Assembly (NCBI RefSeq): GCF_001294335.1
Contig: NZ_LGKG01000002.1
Location: forward strand, 124,001 to 188,000
Direction: 5' to 3'
DNA from: Streptomyces chattanoogensis
GTDB lineage: Bacteria > Actinomycetota > Actinomycetes > Streptomycetales > Streptomycetaceae
Length of the DNA: 64,000 bases
The notes under the pieces were generated by a model. The model made no database searches. It saw nothing but the letters and a program-made list of their open reading frames with translations, and was not told the DNA's origin. Below are positions 7,474 through 15,561 of this stretch, piece by piece (positions within the stretch are counted from its first letter, which is position 1; every line of letters begins with the position of its first letter). Both the position numbers and the translations under genes were made by a program.

Positions 7474-8802
7474 TCAGCTGACCGTAGGAGCTGCGCCACC
7501 CGCGTCTTGCTGCACGACACAGGCGGTTCGCCCGAACGGCCTGGGGCCGGGTCGGGCACGGGACCGGTCCGAGCGTCGTAGTGCCAGGTGCCAGACAGCC
7601 ATCAGGGCGCCGGTCAGCAGGGCGCTGTGCCACAGCAGCGCATCCAGTCGGCCCCCCGCGAGGTAGGCGCCCGCGGCCACGGCCGCCAGGGCGCACACGG
7701 CGCGGTCGACGATGCTCTCGACGGAGAGCAGGGTGGCGCGTGGTGCGCCGTGGGGAATGGCGTCGTTCACCAGCTTGCGCTGGAGCGGGTAGGCGAAGCC
7801 GCAGACGGCGGCGAACAGGCAGAGCAGAGCGATGACGGTCCAGGGGCCGCCGAGGGTGAGACCTGCCAGTGTCCCGGCCATCGCGAGGCTGAGCAGTGTC
7901 ACCCATACCGCCGGCCGCAGCCGTGTGGTGAGCCACTGCGGGCGGGCCGAGGCCACCGCCTCCGCGACCGTCATAGCGGCCAGTACGGCGCCGTGCGAGG
8001 TCTCGCCGATACCGTGGTGCAGCAGCACCGGCTGGAAGAGATTGACCTGGCAGATGCGGGAGAGGGTGAAGACCGCCACTCCCTGCACCATGACCAGGGC
8101 GAGCCACGGGGCGGCGCGCAGGGTGCACAGTGCCGCCGTGGCGTCGTGCAGGGCAGCGAGACGGCGGCGCGGGGCGGCAGCGGGCGGGGAGGAGGGTGCC
8201 TGGCCCGGCAGCACCAGGGCGCAGAGCAGAGAGCCGGCGGCGCTGACGGCGCTCAGTGCGTACGGTGCACCGTGTGCGAGGGCCATGAGCGGGCCGACCA
8301 GCGGCCAGCACAGCACCTTCGCGCCCAGGCCCCAGGCCCTCGCCTGTCCCTCGGCCGTCAGGTAGTGCTCGCCGGCGCCCTGGGCGCGCAGGCTGTCGTA
8401 GAGGTAGGCGCTGGCGGCGCCGGAGGTCAGGGAGCGACCGGCGGCGATCGCCAGGAAGTGTGCCAGGAAGCCGGTGTAGGTGGGGGCGAGGAGGGGGGCC
8501 AGGTTGGCCGCGGTCATCACCACGGCGCCGGCGCGCAGGCAGTTGCGGGCGCCGATGCGGTCGGCCACCAGTCCGGTCGGAATCTCGAACAGGCAGAAGG
8601 CGATGTAGTAGATGCTCTGGATGCCGAAGATCTGTCCGTCGGAGAGGCCGGCCTGCCGCTGGTAGGCGTAGAAGACAGGCATCCACCACAGGAGGTTGAA
8701 CAGCAGCTGGAAGGCGTTGTTCAGGCGGATGATCCGGCGGACCCGGGGAGCCAAGGGCCGGGCCGTACCGGCTTTGCCCGGGTGGGCGCTGCGGCAGCTC
8801 AT
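7474..8802 (-). CDS. MFS transporter, probable exporter
   Basis: A 442-residue major facilitator protein with about 12 hydrophobic helices. The loop 2-3 type motif appears as GLVADRIGARN after FEIPTG. The ATG at 8802 overlaps the stop of the upstream gene (ATGA), which fixes the start; the frame is open further upstream only as a shadow. The fold resembles drug and small-molecule exporters. In this operon it is placed between cytoplasmic enzymes (ligase and phosphotransferase-like) and a surface hydrolase, so export of their product is the natural inference. Import cannot be excluded from sequence alone. Confidence 0.88.
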   Translation of the reverse strand: MSCRSAHPGKAGTARPLAPRVRRIIRLNNAFQLLFNLLWWMPVFYAYQRQAGLSDGQIFGIQSIYYIAFCLFEIPTGLVADRIGARNCLRAGAVVMTAANLAPLLAPTYTGFLAHFLAIAAGRSLTSGAASAYLYDSLRAQGAGEHYLTAEGQARAWGLGAKVLCWPLVGPLMALAHGAPYALSAVSAAGSLLCALVLPGQAPSSPPAAAPRRRLAALHDATAALCTLRAAPWLALVMVQGVAVFTLSRICQVNLFQPVLLHHGIGETSHGAVLAAMTVAEAVASARPQWLTTRLRPAVWVTLLSLAMAGTLAGLTLGGPWTVIALLCLFAAVCGFAYPLQRKLVNDAIPHGAPRATLLSVESIVDRAVCALAAVAAGAYLAGGRLDALLWHSALLTGALMAVWHLALRRSDRSRARPGPRPFGRTACVVQQDAGGAAPTVS

Positions 8803-10817
8803 CGCGCGTAGGGGCGGATCTGGACCAGGTGGAACGCGCCCTGATCGGTCATCAGCCATTCGATGTCGAGCGGACGGTCCACGTCCGGTGCGCTGAAGTG
8901 CGACTGGAGCAGCCGGCCGGCCAGCGCCAGGTGCGCCAGCCGCTCCCGCGTGGCGGCAGGCAGGTCCGTGCCGGAGGAACCGAGCGCGACGGTGCGGCCC
9001 CCGCCCTCGACCGTGTTGTAGAGGTACTGGAGGGGCAGCCCCGTGCCGTCGACGACGGCCTCGGGCGATCCGGGCGAGCAGTTGAGGCAGACGTTGCGGA
9101 AGTCCGAGCGCTTGGTCGGGTTGCAGGTCACCAGCACTCCGCCGAGGGTGGCGGGCAGGTACGGCTGGACGATCACGCCCATGTAGGTGTCGTCGAGGGA
9201 GATGCCCGCCTGGTGGCGGAGCCGGACGCTGCGCGGCGACAGCAGGGAGGCCCACACCTCGCGTACCGCGTCGAGGAGCTGGTCCGCGCCGTACACGGAG
9301 GTGACCGAGGTGTAGACGCCCGCCGCGGAGAAGCCGGGCAGGTCCTCGGCGTTGGCGGACGAGCGGACCACGAGACGGCGGCCGGCGGCCGGTCCGGTGG
9401 GCAGCGCCCGGACGATTTCGCGGGCCACCTCGTCGGGGAGGGCGGTCGTCCGGACGAGCTGCTGCAGCCGCAGACAGAGCGGTTGCACCGCCTCGGGGGC
9501 GCCGCGGTCGAGGGCCGCCTTGAGCCGGATGATGCCCTTGCGCAGCGCCGGGGAGGAGCGCAGGAAGCGGTGCTGCAGGCCGAACGGCAGGGCGATGCCG
9601 TCCGGCACGCTGACGGTTTCGGTCACGAAGTCGGCGGCCGCGGACCGGAGTTCGCCGGGGGCCGTCGGCTGCGTCATGCCGAGGCGGGCGGCCAGATGCC
9701 GGTAGAGGTCGGGGCGGGGCGGCCGCGGCCGGCCGTGGAAGGCGGTGAGGTCGGCGGTGCGGGCGTCCAGGACGTGATGGAGCTCCCCGAGGTGGGCGGC
9801 CTTGGTGCCGTAGCGGTTCTGGTCCGCGAGGCGCAGTCGGCGTAACGGCCGCGCCGCGATGTCATCCAGCAGCGGCGTCCGCAGCCGGATGCGCTGCCGG
9901 TGCCGGGCCGGTGCGGCCGGCACCGTCGCCGCGGCGAGCGGGACGAGGCTGATGTCGTCCTCGGTGACCCGGTAGCGGACCCAGCCGCCGTCCAGGCTCT
10001 CGGTCTCGATGAGCCGGTCCAGGTCGCGGACGATGGCGTTGGGAATGCCCCAGCCGGCGGCGAGGACGTTGGTGTGCGAGAGCGGGGTGGTCGCCGCGGT
10101 GTTGATGAAGCCCGCGACGCGCGGTACATCGTCCGGCAGGCACGGCATGGCGATGATGTCGGAGCCGCCGAGTGTGGCGGACGCGGCCGTGTACTCCTCG
10201 GTGGTCCGGAAGTGGCGGAGCCGGCCGGCGGCTTCGCCCGGGTTGAGCGGTGTGCGGGTGCGGTGGCCGAAGAGCTCGTGGCTGAGGATCCGCGGCACCC
10301 GGATGTCGCTGACCGGGGCGAGTGCCTGCTCCTGGCCGTGGTTGGCCGGTTTCAGCAGCAGCGGCAGCCGGCCGTCGAGCCGGTGCCGGACGAACGTGTA
10401 GAACTCCTCCAGCAGCGGGCCGTCCATGGTGTCGGCCTCGGTCGTCTCCAGGACGAGGAAGGGCCGGCGGCGGCCGTCGGTGTTCTCGTCGGTGTGCAGG
10501 GAGAGCACTCCCAGCAGGAACCGGCGGTCGGGGGCCATGTAGACGGAGGCGTTGAAGGCGTCCAGGCAGGAGTCCAGCTCCGCCGGTTCCATGCCGAGGA
10601 CGCGGGTGGCAATGTAGTCGACGTGGAAGGGGTGGACGGCGGTGTCGAGCAGGTGCCAGGTGTCCTCGAAGCGGTCCACCACGACCTTGAGGTACGGGTG
10701 GCCGGCCAGGGTTCCGGAGAGGCTCCGGAACAGCGGCAGGGCAAGGTGATGGCCGACGGCCGTACGGTCGGCGACGGGGCGCGGAGCGGCGGCCGGCGGG
10801 ATGACGGTGGTGTTCAT
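8799..10817 (-). CDS. PEP/pyruvate-binding domain protein (permuted PEP-synthase-like phosphotransferase)
   Basis: A 672-residue protein with three parts: an N-terminal region of about 220 residues without a recognisable domain, a swivelling phosphohistidine-type segment (ATTPLSHTNVLAAGWGIPN, His248), and a C-terminal ATP-binding domain of the PEP synthase/PPDK type (about 400-672, VVRSSANAEDLPGFSAAG and ending LVQIRPYAR). In PEP synthase and rifampicin phosphotransferase the ATP domain comes first. Here the His domain comes first, as in glucan water dikinases. It probably uses ATP and a phospho-His to phosphorylate a small substrate or protein. The start at 10817 has GGAGG upstream and overlaps the ATP-grasp stop (ATGA). 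Confidence 0.85.
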   Translation of the reverse strand: MNTTVIPPAAAPRPVADRTAVGHHLALPLFRSLSGTLAGHPYLKVVVDRFEDTWHLLDTAVHPFHVDYIATRVLGMEPAELDSCLDAFNASVYMAPDRRFLLGVLSLHTDENTDGRRRPFLVLETTEADTMDGPLLEEFYTFVRHRLDGRLPLLLKPANHGQEQALAPVSDIRVPRILSHELFGHRTRTPLNPGEAAGRLRHFRTTEEYTAASATLGGSDIIAMPCLPDDVPRVAGFINTAATTPLSHTNVLAAGWGIPNAIVRDLDRLIETESLDGGWVRYRVTEDDISLVPLAAATVPAAPARHRQRIRLRTPLLDDIAARPLRRLRLADQNRYGTKAAHLGELHHVLDARTADLTAFHGRPRPPRPDLYRHLAARLGMTQPTAPGELRSAAADFVTETVSVPDGIALPFGLQHRFLRSSPALRKGIIRLKAALDRGAPEAVQPLCLRLQQLVRTTALPDEVAREIVRALPTGPAAGRRLVVRSSANAEDLPGFSAAGVYTSVTSVYGADQLLDAVREVWASLLSPRSVRLRHQAGISLDDTYMGVIVQPYLPATLGGVLVTCNPTKRSDFRNVCLNCSPGSPEAVVDGTGLPLQYLYNTVEGGGRTVALGSSGTDLPAATRERLAHLALAGRLLQSHFSAPDVDRPLDIEWLMTDQGAFHLVQIRPYAR

Positions 10818-12187
10818 GAGCGGGCCTCCGTGGCGCCGACGGGGGGAAGGATCTTCGGCAGTGCGTGCACGAGGGCCTGGAAGTCGTGGAGCACGGTCCC
10901 CGGGTCGGTGGCGGACAGCAGGCACAGTGCCGCCATCGTGTTGGCGCCCGCGGTCGGGTCGTACACCGGCACCGGAGCGCCGTCCGGGAGCGAGTTGTCG
11001 GCCACTACGGACAGTCGGCTGCCGTCGCTGAGCGGCACCGCGTCCCGTACCGTCGGGAAGTCCCAGACGCGGCGGTCCGGCCAGGCGTCACCGGCGGCGT
11101 CGACGGCCAGGACGACGAGCGAGCCGGCCGCGCCGCGTGCCTCCTGGGAGGTGAGGGCCTGGGCGGGCCAGACGACCGGCCGTCCCAGCAGCTGGTCGAC
11201 GAGCATGCCGATGACGTCCAGGCCGAAGACCTCCTCGATCTGCGGAACGGTCATCGCGCCACCGAACCGTGCAGCGGTCTCGATCACCCACATCCGGCCG
11301 TCCGCGCCGAGCTTGATCTCCGTGTGGGTACCGCAGTTCTCCAGGCCGAGGGCGTCCACGGCCTCGCGGGCAAGGGCCACGATGCGCCGCTGGGTCTCGT
11401 CCGGCAGCGGCACGGGGGTGATGCCGGCGCGCTCGGTGAACGGCGCCACGGTCGGCATCCGGCCGCTGAGGCACACCGGGCGGAACTCCCCGTCGGCGAC
11501 GACGGCCTCGACGCTGATGTAGTCGCCCCAGCCGCTCCGGTCGAACCAGCCGTCGGCGGTGCCCAGGACGATCTCCTCGACGAGGAAGTCCCCGCCGGCT
11601 CCGGCCACATGGAGTTCGGCGTAGCCCAGCTGCGCGGATTCGGCCATCACGGCATGTGCCCGCTCCCAGGCCGCCGGTATCTCGTCGGCGGAGCGGATGA
11701 TCTGGTGTGCGGTGGAGCCCGCGCTCCAGGCGGACTTCAGCAGGAGGGGGAGGCGGAGCGTGGCGGCCGCGTCGCGGAGCTCCTGCTCGTCGGCCACCCG
11801 GCGGAACCGCGGCTGGGAGATGCCGCGCTGCATCCAGGTGCGGCGCATCAGCCGCTTGTCGCGGGCGAGCGCGCTGCGGTCGCCGGCCCCGGCGAGGCCG
11901 AGCTTGGCGCAGGCCTCGGCGACCGCGACGACCGCGTACTCGGAGAACGTGACGATCGCGTCCGCGCCGACGGCCTCGGCCCGGGAGACGATCAAGGACA
12001 CCAGATCGTCCCGCTCGGTTCCGCCGGGGCCCACTACCGAAGCGCACAGCCGCTCGGCGGCCGGGGCGGCGGTGGGCGGCAGCGTGCTGAGCGCCAGCAG
12101 GTGCACTGCCGACCGCGCGGCGACCCGTGACAGGGCATACCCCAAGGGCGGACCGCCCTTGGCATACACGAACAGCACCGTGCTCAC
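10814..12187 (-). CDS. ATP-grasp ligase (carboxylate-amine ligase family)
   Basis: A 457-residue ATP-grasp enzyme: N-terminal pre-ATP-grasp domain (1-110), ATP-binding core (about 115-320, LLLKSAWSAGS, FLVEEIV, THTEIKL, VIETAARFGG) and a C-terminal domain. The THTE and E-x-A-R-x-GG motifs are typical of L-amino acid ligases and related enzymes that activate a carboxylate as acyl phosphate and join it to an amine. The start is GTG at 12187 with GAGGAG about 10 bases before it. It is the first gene of the operon and overlaps the next by four bases. A peptide or amide product is likely, but its identity cannot be read from sequence. Confidence 0.88.
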   Translation of the reverse strand: MSTVLFVYAKGGPPLGYALSRVAARSAVHLLALSTLPPTAAPAAERLCASVVGPGGTERDDLVSLIVSRAEAVGADAIVTFSEYAVVAVAEACAKLGLAGAGDRSALARDKRLMRRTWMQRGISQPRFRRVADEQELRDAAATLRLPLLLKSAWSAGSTAHQIIRSADEIPAAWERAHAVMAESAQLGYAELHVAGAGGDFLVEEIVLGTADGWFDRSGWGDYISVEAVVADGEFRPVCLSGRMPTVAPFTERAGITPVPLPDETQRRIVALAREAVDALGLENCGTHTEIKLGADGRMWVIETAARFGGAMTVPQIEEVFGLDVIGMLVDQLLGRPVVWPAQALTSQEARGAAGSLVVLAVDAAGDAWPDRRVWDFPTVRDAVPLSDGSRLSVVADNSLPDGAPVPVYDPTAGANTMAALCLLSATDPGTVLHDFQALVHALPKILPPVGATEARS

Positions 12188-12543
12188 TGGAATTCGTCTC
12201 CTCTACAGGCGGTTGGGGGCCGTATCCACCGGTGGACCGGTGCGGCCGACGGCGCCGGATCCGCTGTCGGTTCGCCGTACTTCCAGAGAAGCAGCCGGGC
12301 AGGGCCCGCTGCGCCGCGGCGGGCCTCACGCACTCAGGCAAACGCCAGAGTTGTGGACTTCGCAGCCAGCTGGTGAAGATTCCGTGATGCTGTATGGCGG
12401 TGGAGGACGCGCATGCTGCTGCCGGACGCGTGCCTCCAGATCGGCCGAGAAGCGGGTATGCGACCGGGGAGCGCCGGATACGCATGGCGGTGGCGCGCAG
12501 ACGCGCCACCGTGGGAACCGATCTTCACCAGGGAGAGGCCGCT
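12188..12543. promoter_or_regulatory. divergent promoter region between ligase operon and PAS-LuxR regulator
   Basis: A region of 356 bases that must hold promoters for both directions. It contains a perfect 12-bp palindrome TCCACCGGTGGA (12225-12236), 38 bases upstream of the ligase start, which is a reasonable operator. Ribosome binding sites are GAGGAG for the ligase and GGGAGAGG for the regulator. No -35/-10 pair is convincing by eye. Confidence 0.5.
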
Positions 12544-13824
12544 GTGAACGAGACCGGTCTGAAGTCGCTGCTCGAGCACCTTCCGGTGTCCTGGTGGGAG
12601 GCCGACCGTGAGCTTCGGGTGACCGACAGCGGGGGTGGCGCCTTCGACGACACGGGCACCGCGCAGCGCTTCCTGGACACCGTGTGCCGCCGGCCGTCCG
12701 GACCGGCCGCCGCCGGACTCCGGCACTGGCAGGCGCGGTTCGACGGCCGGCTCTTCGATGTGCACTGGCCCGTCGGGGCGCCGCGGCAGGGCCGCCGACG
12801 CGGACTCGCCGTGGAGGTGGGCACCGGCCCGGCCGCCGACCGCCGTTACGACGCGTTCGCCGACCTCGCCCCCGCCGCGGCCTTCATCCGGGACGCCGGC
12901 GGTCGCCACCTGTGGGCGAACCACGCCTACGCCCATCTGTACGGCACCACACCGGAGCAGGTCATCGGCAAACACGTCGAGGAGGTCGACTCCCCCGTCG
13001 ATGCGGCGCGGGTCCTCGCCCTCGACAAGGACGTGCTCACCCGCGGGAAGCCGGTGCGGCACACTCTCACCTATCACCGCCCGGACGGCAGCAGCGGGCA
13101 GGCGGCCGGTCATCGCTTCCCCGTGCAGGAGGGCACCGAGACCTGTGTGGCCGGCATCTACATCGACATCAGCGACTACACCCGCGCGCTCCACCAGCGC
13201 CGGGAGGCCGAGGAGAGCCTGTGCGCGCTGCGCGATCACAGCGGGCTGCCGTGCGCGCTGATCTCCGCGGGCGGCCGGATCCAGCAGGCGAGCGCGGCGG
13301 CCGCCGAACTGCTGGGGATCCGGCTGTCCGACCTGGTGGGCCGCCGGGCCGACAGCGTGCTGGCACCCGCCTCGGAATTAGCCGGTCTGTGGCGCGGCTG
13401 GCGCGATCTGATAGTCCGCCGCAGCCGGCGGATCCAGACCTCCGCCGTGCTCGTCGATGCGCACGGCCGGCAGCGCAGGGCCCGGCTGCACCTGACGACG
13501 GTGGGCCGGGGCGCGGCCCGCGCCACCAGCGTCTGGGCGGTCGTCACCCACCAGGGCATCTCCCACGAACCCTACCCGGCCCTGACGGCCAGTCAGGAAC
13601 GTATCCTCTCGCTCCTGGCGGTCGGCCGCAGCAACGCGGACATCGCCACCTCGCTGCACCTCTCCCGTCAGACCGTTGACTACCACCTCAGCCGTCTCCG
13701 GGACCTCCTGGACGCTCCCAACAGGTGCGCGCTGGTAGCGCGCGCCTACGCCCTCGGCATCCTCGTCCCGCAGTCCTGGCCCCCGCGTTCGGCGACCGCC
13801 GTCCGCTCGCCGAGAGCCACCTGA
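12544..13824 (+). CDS. PAS-PAS-LuxR transcriptional regulator
   Basis: A 426-residue regulator. After about 90 residues of unclear N-terminus comes a PAS domain (DAFADLAPAAAFIRDAGG to SDYTRAL), a second PAS-like segment (HSGLPCALISAGGRI to RRADSVLAPA) and a C-terminal LuxR/GerE helix-turn-helix (TASQERILSLLAVGRSNADIA, then LHLSRQTVDYHLSRL). No receiver domain is present, so the input is probably a ligand or redox state sensed by the PAS domains. PAS-LuxR proteins often act as pathway-specific activators of natural product clusters in Streptomyces. GTG at 12544 was chosen because GGGAGAGG lies 6-13 bases upstream; the frame extends to 12394. It faces the four-gene operon and probably controls it. 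Confidence 0.85.
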   Translation: MNETGLKSLLEHLPVSWWEADRELRVTDSGGGAFDDTGTAQRFLDTVCRRPSGPAAAGLRHWQARFDGRLFDVHWPVGAPRQGRRRGLAVEVGTGPAADRRYDAFADLAPAAAFIRDAGGRHLWANHAYAHLYGTTPEQVIGKHVEEVDSPVDAARVLALDKDVLTRGKPVRHTLTYHRPDGSSGQAAGHRFPVQEGTETCVAGIYIDISDYTRALHQRREAEESLCALRDHSGLPCALISAGGRIQQASAAAAELLGIRLSDLVGRRADSVLAPASELAGLWRGWRDLIVRRSRRIQTSAVLVDAHGRQRRARLHLTTVGRGAARATSVWAVVTHQGISHEPYPALTASQERILSLLAVGRSNADIATSLHLSRQTVDYHLSRLRDLLDAPNRCALVARAYALGILVPQSWPPRSATAVRSPRAT

Positions 13825-14201
13825 CCGGCGGTCAGGTCGGCCGGTACAAAGGGAGCCGGTACGGGCCGTATGTGTCATCGGGGCAACCCGGACCGGGGAC
13901 CCGAGGGCCCATCACCCGAAACCGCATGCGTGAGCCTCTTGGTTGATTTGCCAAGCATGTGCCCTTTGATGTACGCGATCGTCCTCGTGGATGCAGGATG
14001 CATGAGATGAGAGGGATGTTCGGTTGTCGGAGGCCGGAGGAGCGGGGGTGACAGCGCACCTTCTACTGGCCCGAACTCGGCAGGCAAGGTCAGGATCCGC
14101 GGCACGGTCACGCCCTCCCCCGCGCCCGCCCTCACCACCGGCGACGCGCAGGGGCAGCGTCCCTCCCCCTGTTTCCTGCTCACGAGGCGAGGTAAGGACC
14201 C
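13825..14201. other. intergenic region, no gene seen
   Basis: Almost 380 bases without a convincing gene. A GTG at 14048 has a good GGAGGAG in front, but the frame behind it is Arg/Pro-rich and runs into the methyltransferase gene out of frame, so I do not call it. AGGTAAGG before 14202 is the methyltransferase ribosome binding site. Confidence 0.5.
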
Positions 14202-14978
14202 ATGACGACACGCACCCAGGACGGCAGCGCCGGCGACGTGGACCACGCCGCCATCGGTTCCGGTTACCCCGCCCACCGGCGGCCCGACGCCCGCATCGCC
14301 CAGGTGATCGCCGAGGCGCTGGACGGCGCCCGTACGGTGCTCAACGTCGGTGCGGGTGCCGGGTCGTACGAAAGCGCCGCGCGGTCCGTGACGGCCGTCG
14401 AACCGTCCCGGTCCATGCGCGCGCAGCGCTCCTCCGGCCTCCCCCCGGCCGTTGACGCCGTCGCCGAGGACCTGCCCTTCGCCGACGGCGAGTTCGACGG
14501 CGCGATGACGCTCTTCAGCGTCCACCAGTGGAACGACGTGAAGGCGGGCCTGCGCGAGATGCGGCGCGTCACCCGCGGTCCCGTCGTCGCGTTGACCTGC
14601 GACCCGCGGCTGGTATGCGACTTCTGGCTGTACGGGTACGCACCCGAGGTCCTCGACACCGAGGCCCGCCGCTACCCACCCGTCGAGGACATGGCCTCGG
14701 CTCTGGGCGAAAACGTCACCGTCCGGACCGTACCGATCCCCCTGAACTGCACCGACGGCTTCAACGAGGCGTACTACGGGCGCCCCGAGATGCTGCTCGA
14801 CCCGGCCGCCCGGCAGGCCTGCTCGGCATGGAGTTTCGTCGACGACGGCGCCCGTGAACGCTTCGACCGGAACCTGCGCGACGACCTCGCCTCCGGTGCC
14901 TGGGATGAGCGCTTCGGGCACCTGCGCACCCGGCCGGCCTATCAGGGCTCGCTCGTCATCGTGCGCGCGACCCTGTGA
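14202..14978 (+). CDS. class I SAM-dependent methyltransferase
   Basis: A 258-residue methyltransferase of the UbiE/Methyltransf_11 type. Motif I is VLNVGAGAGSYE (about residues 46-57), followed by AVEPSRSM (acidic residue binding the SAM ribose), AEDLPFADGEFDGAM and LREMRRVTRG. The substrate is not evident. AGGTAAGG precedes the ATG. It is transcribed away from the PAS-LuxR gene and followed by a broken peptidase gene, so it is probably monocistronic. A link with the upstream ligase operon is possible but unproven. Confidence 0.85.
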   Translation: MTTRTQDGSAGDVDHAAIGSGYPAHRRPDARIAQVIAEALDGARTVLNVGAGAGSYESAARSVTAVEPSRSMRAQRSSGLPPAVDAVAEDLPFADGEFDGAMTLFSVHQWNDVKAGLREMRRVTRGPVVALTCDPRLVCDFWLYGYAPEVLDTEARRYPPVEDMASALGENVTVRTVPIPLNCTDGFNEAYYGRPEMLLDPAARQACSAWSFVDDGARERFDRNLRDDLASGAWDERFGHLRTRPAYQGSLVIVRATL

Positions 14979-15024
14979 CGAGACACCGTAACGAGCCCCC
15001 GTAACAACGAGACACCGCAACGAG
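14978..15024. repeat. two 18-bp direct repeats
   Basis: Units at 14978-14995 and 15007-15024 (ACGAGACACCG-T/C-AACGAG) differ at one base and lie 29 bases apart, start to start. They span the end of the methyltransferase gene and the leader of the broken M24 gene. This may mark the duplication or slippage that accompanied the decay of that gene. Confidence 0.6.
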
Positions 15025-15058
15025 GAAGAAGGACAGCACCATCGCAGTACCCGACCGC

Positions 15059-15519
15059 ATGGACGAGCAGTTGCGCGCCCTTGGTCTGGTGGAGGCCCGG
15101 CGCAGGGCCGCTGCTTCGAGGAGTACGAGGCGGACTTCGGCCACACCTTCGTCTTCGGTGAGGACCCCGCCAAGCACCGGCTCCGCCATGATCTGCCGTT
15201 GGTCTTCGCGGCCGGGCGGGAGGCGTTCCGCGCCGATCCGGACATCACCGGCGGACGGCTCCACGCCGAGGTGCAGGCGCTCGCCGCCAAGGCGGGCTGG
15301 ACCCTCGGGGGCTGGCACGCAGGCCACCTGGTGGGCGAGTTCCCGCACGAGACGATCGACGGCACCCTGGTCGAGTCGTACATCACCCCGGACAACGACC
15401 ACCCGATCCGCCGCACCGACCGGGCCGGCTGGCGCTGCCACTGGATCCTGGAAATTCACCTGACCGACGAGCAGAACGGGTTCGGCGGTTTCTACGAGCA
15501 GCTGCTGGACCTGGCGTGA
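15059..15519 (+). pseudogene. M24-family metallopeptidase (Xaa-Pro aminopeptidase-like), deleted and frameshifted
   Basis: The C-terminal half is clearly an M24 'pita-bread' peptidase: EEYEADFGHTFVFGEDPAKH, HAGHLVGEFPHE, WRCHWILEIHLTDE and GFYEQLLDLA, in the frame that starts before 15106. The N-terminal piece MDEQLRALGLVEARR (from 15059) is in a different frame. Relatives have roughly 60 more residues between these pieces, including the first metal-binding Asp. The gene therefore has an internal deletion plus a frame change near 15100. The remaining frame contains the second Asp, the His and both Glu ligands but not the first Asp, so it should be inactive. It converges on moeA. Confidence 0.7.
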
Positions 15520-15561
15520 CGCCGCCCGGAGCCGGCGGCCGCGCGCGCCAGGCCGCGTCGT

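Noticed and set aside
7474..9255. Long N-terminal extension of the MFS gene
   Set aside because: Residues before 8802 are a shadow of the upstream gene; the ATGA overlap fixes the start.
14048..14455. GTG with GGAGGAG before it, opening a frame upstream of the methyltransferase
   Set aside because: The translated product is Arg/Pro-rich and runs out of frame through the methyltransferase gene; third-position GC does not support it.
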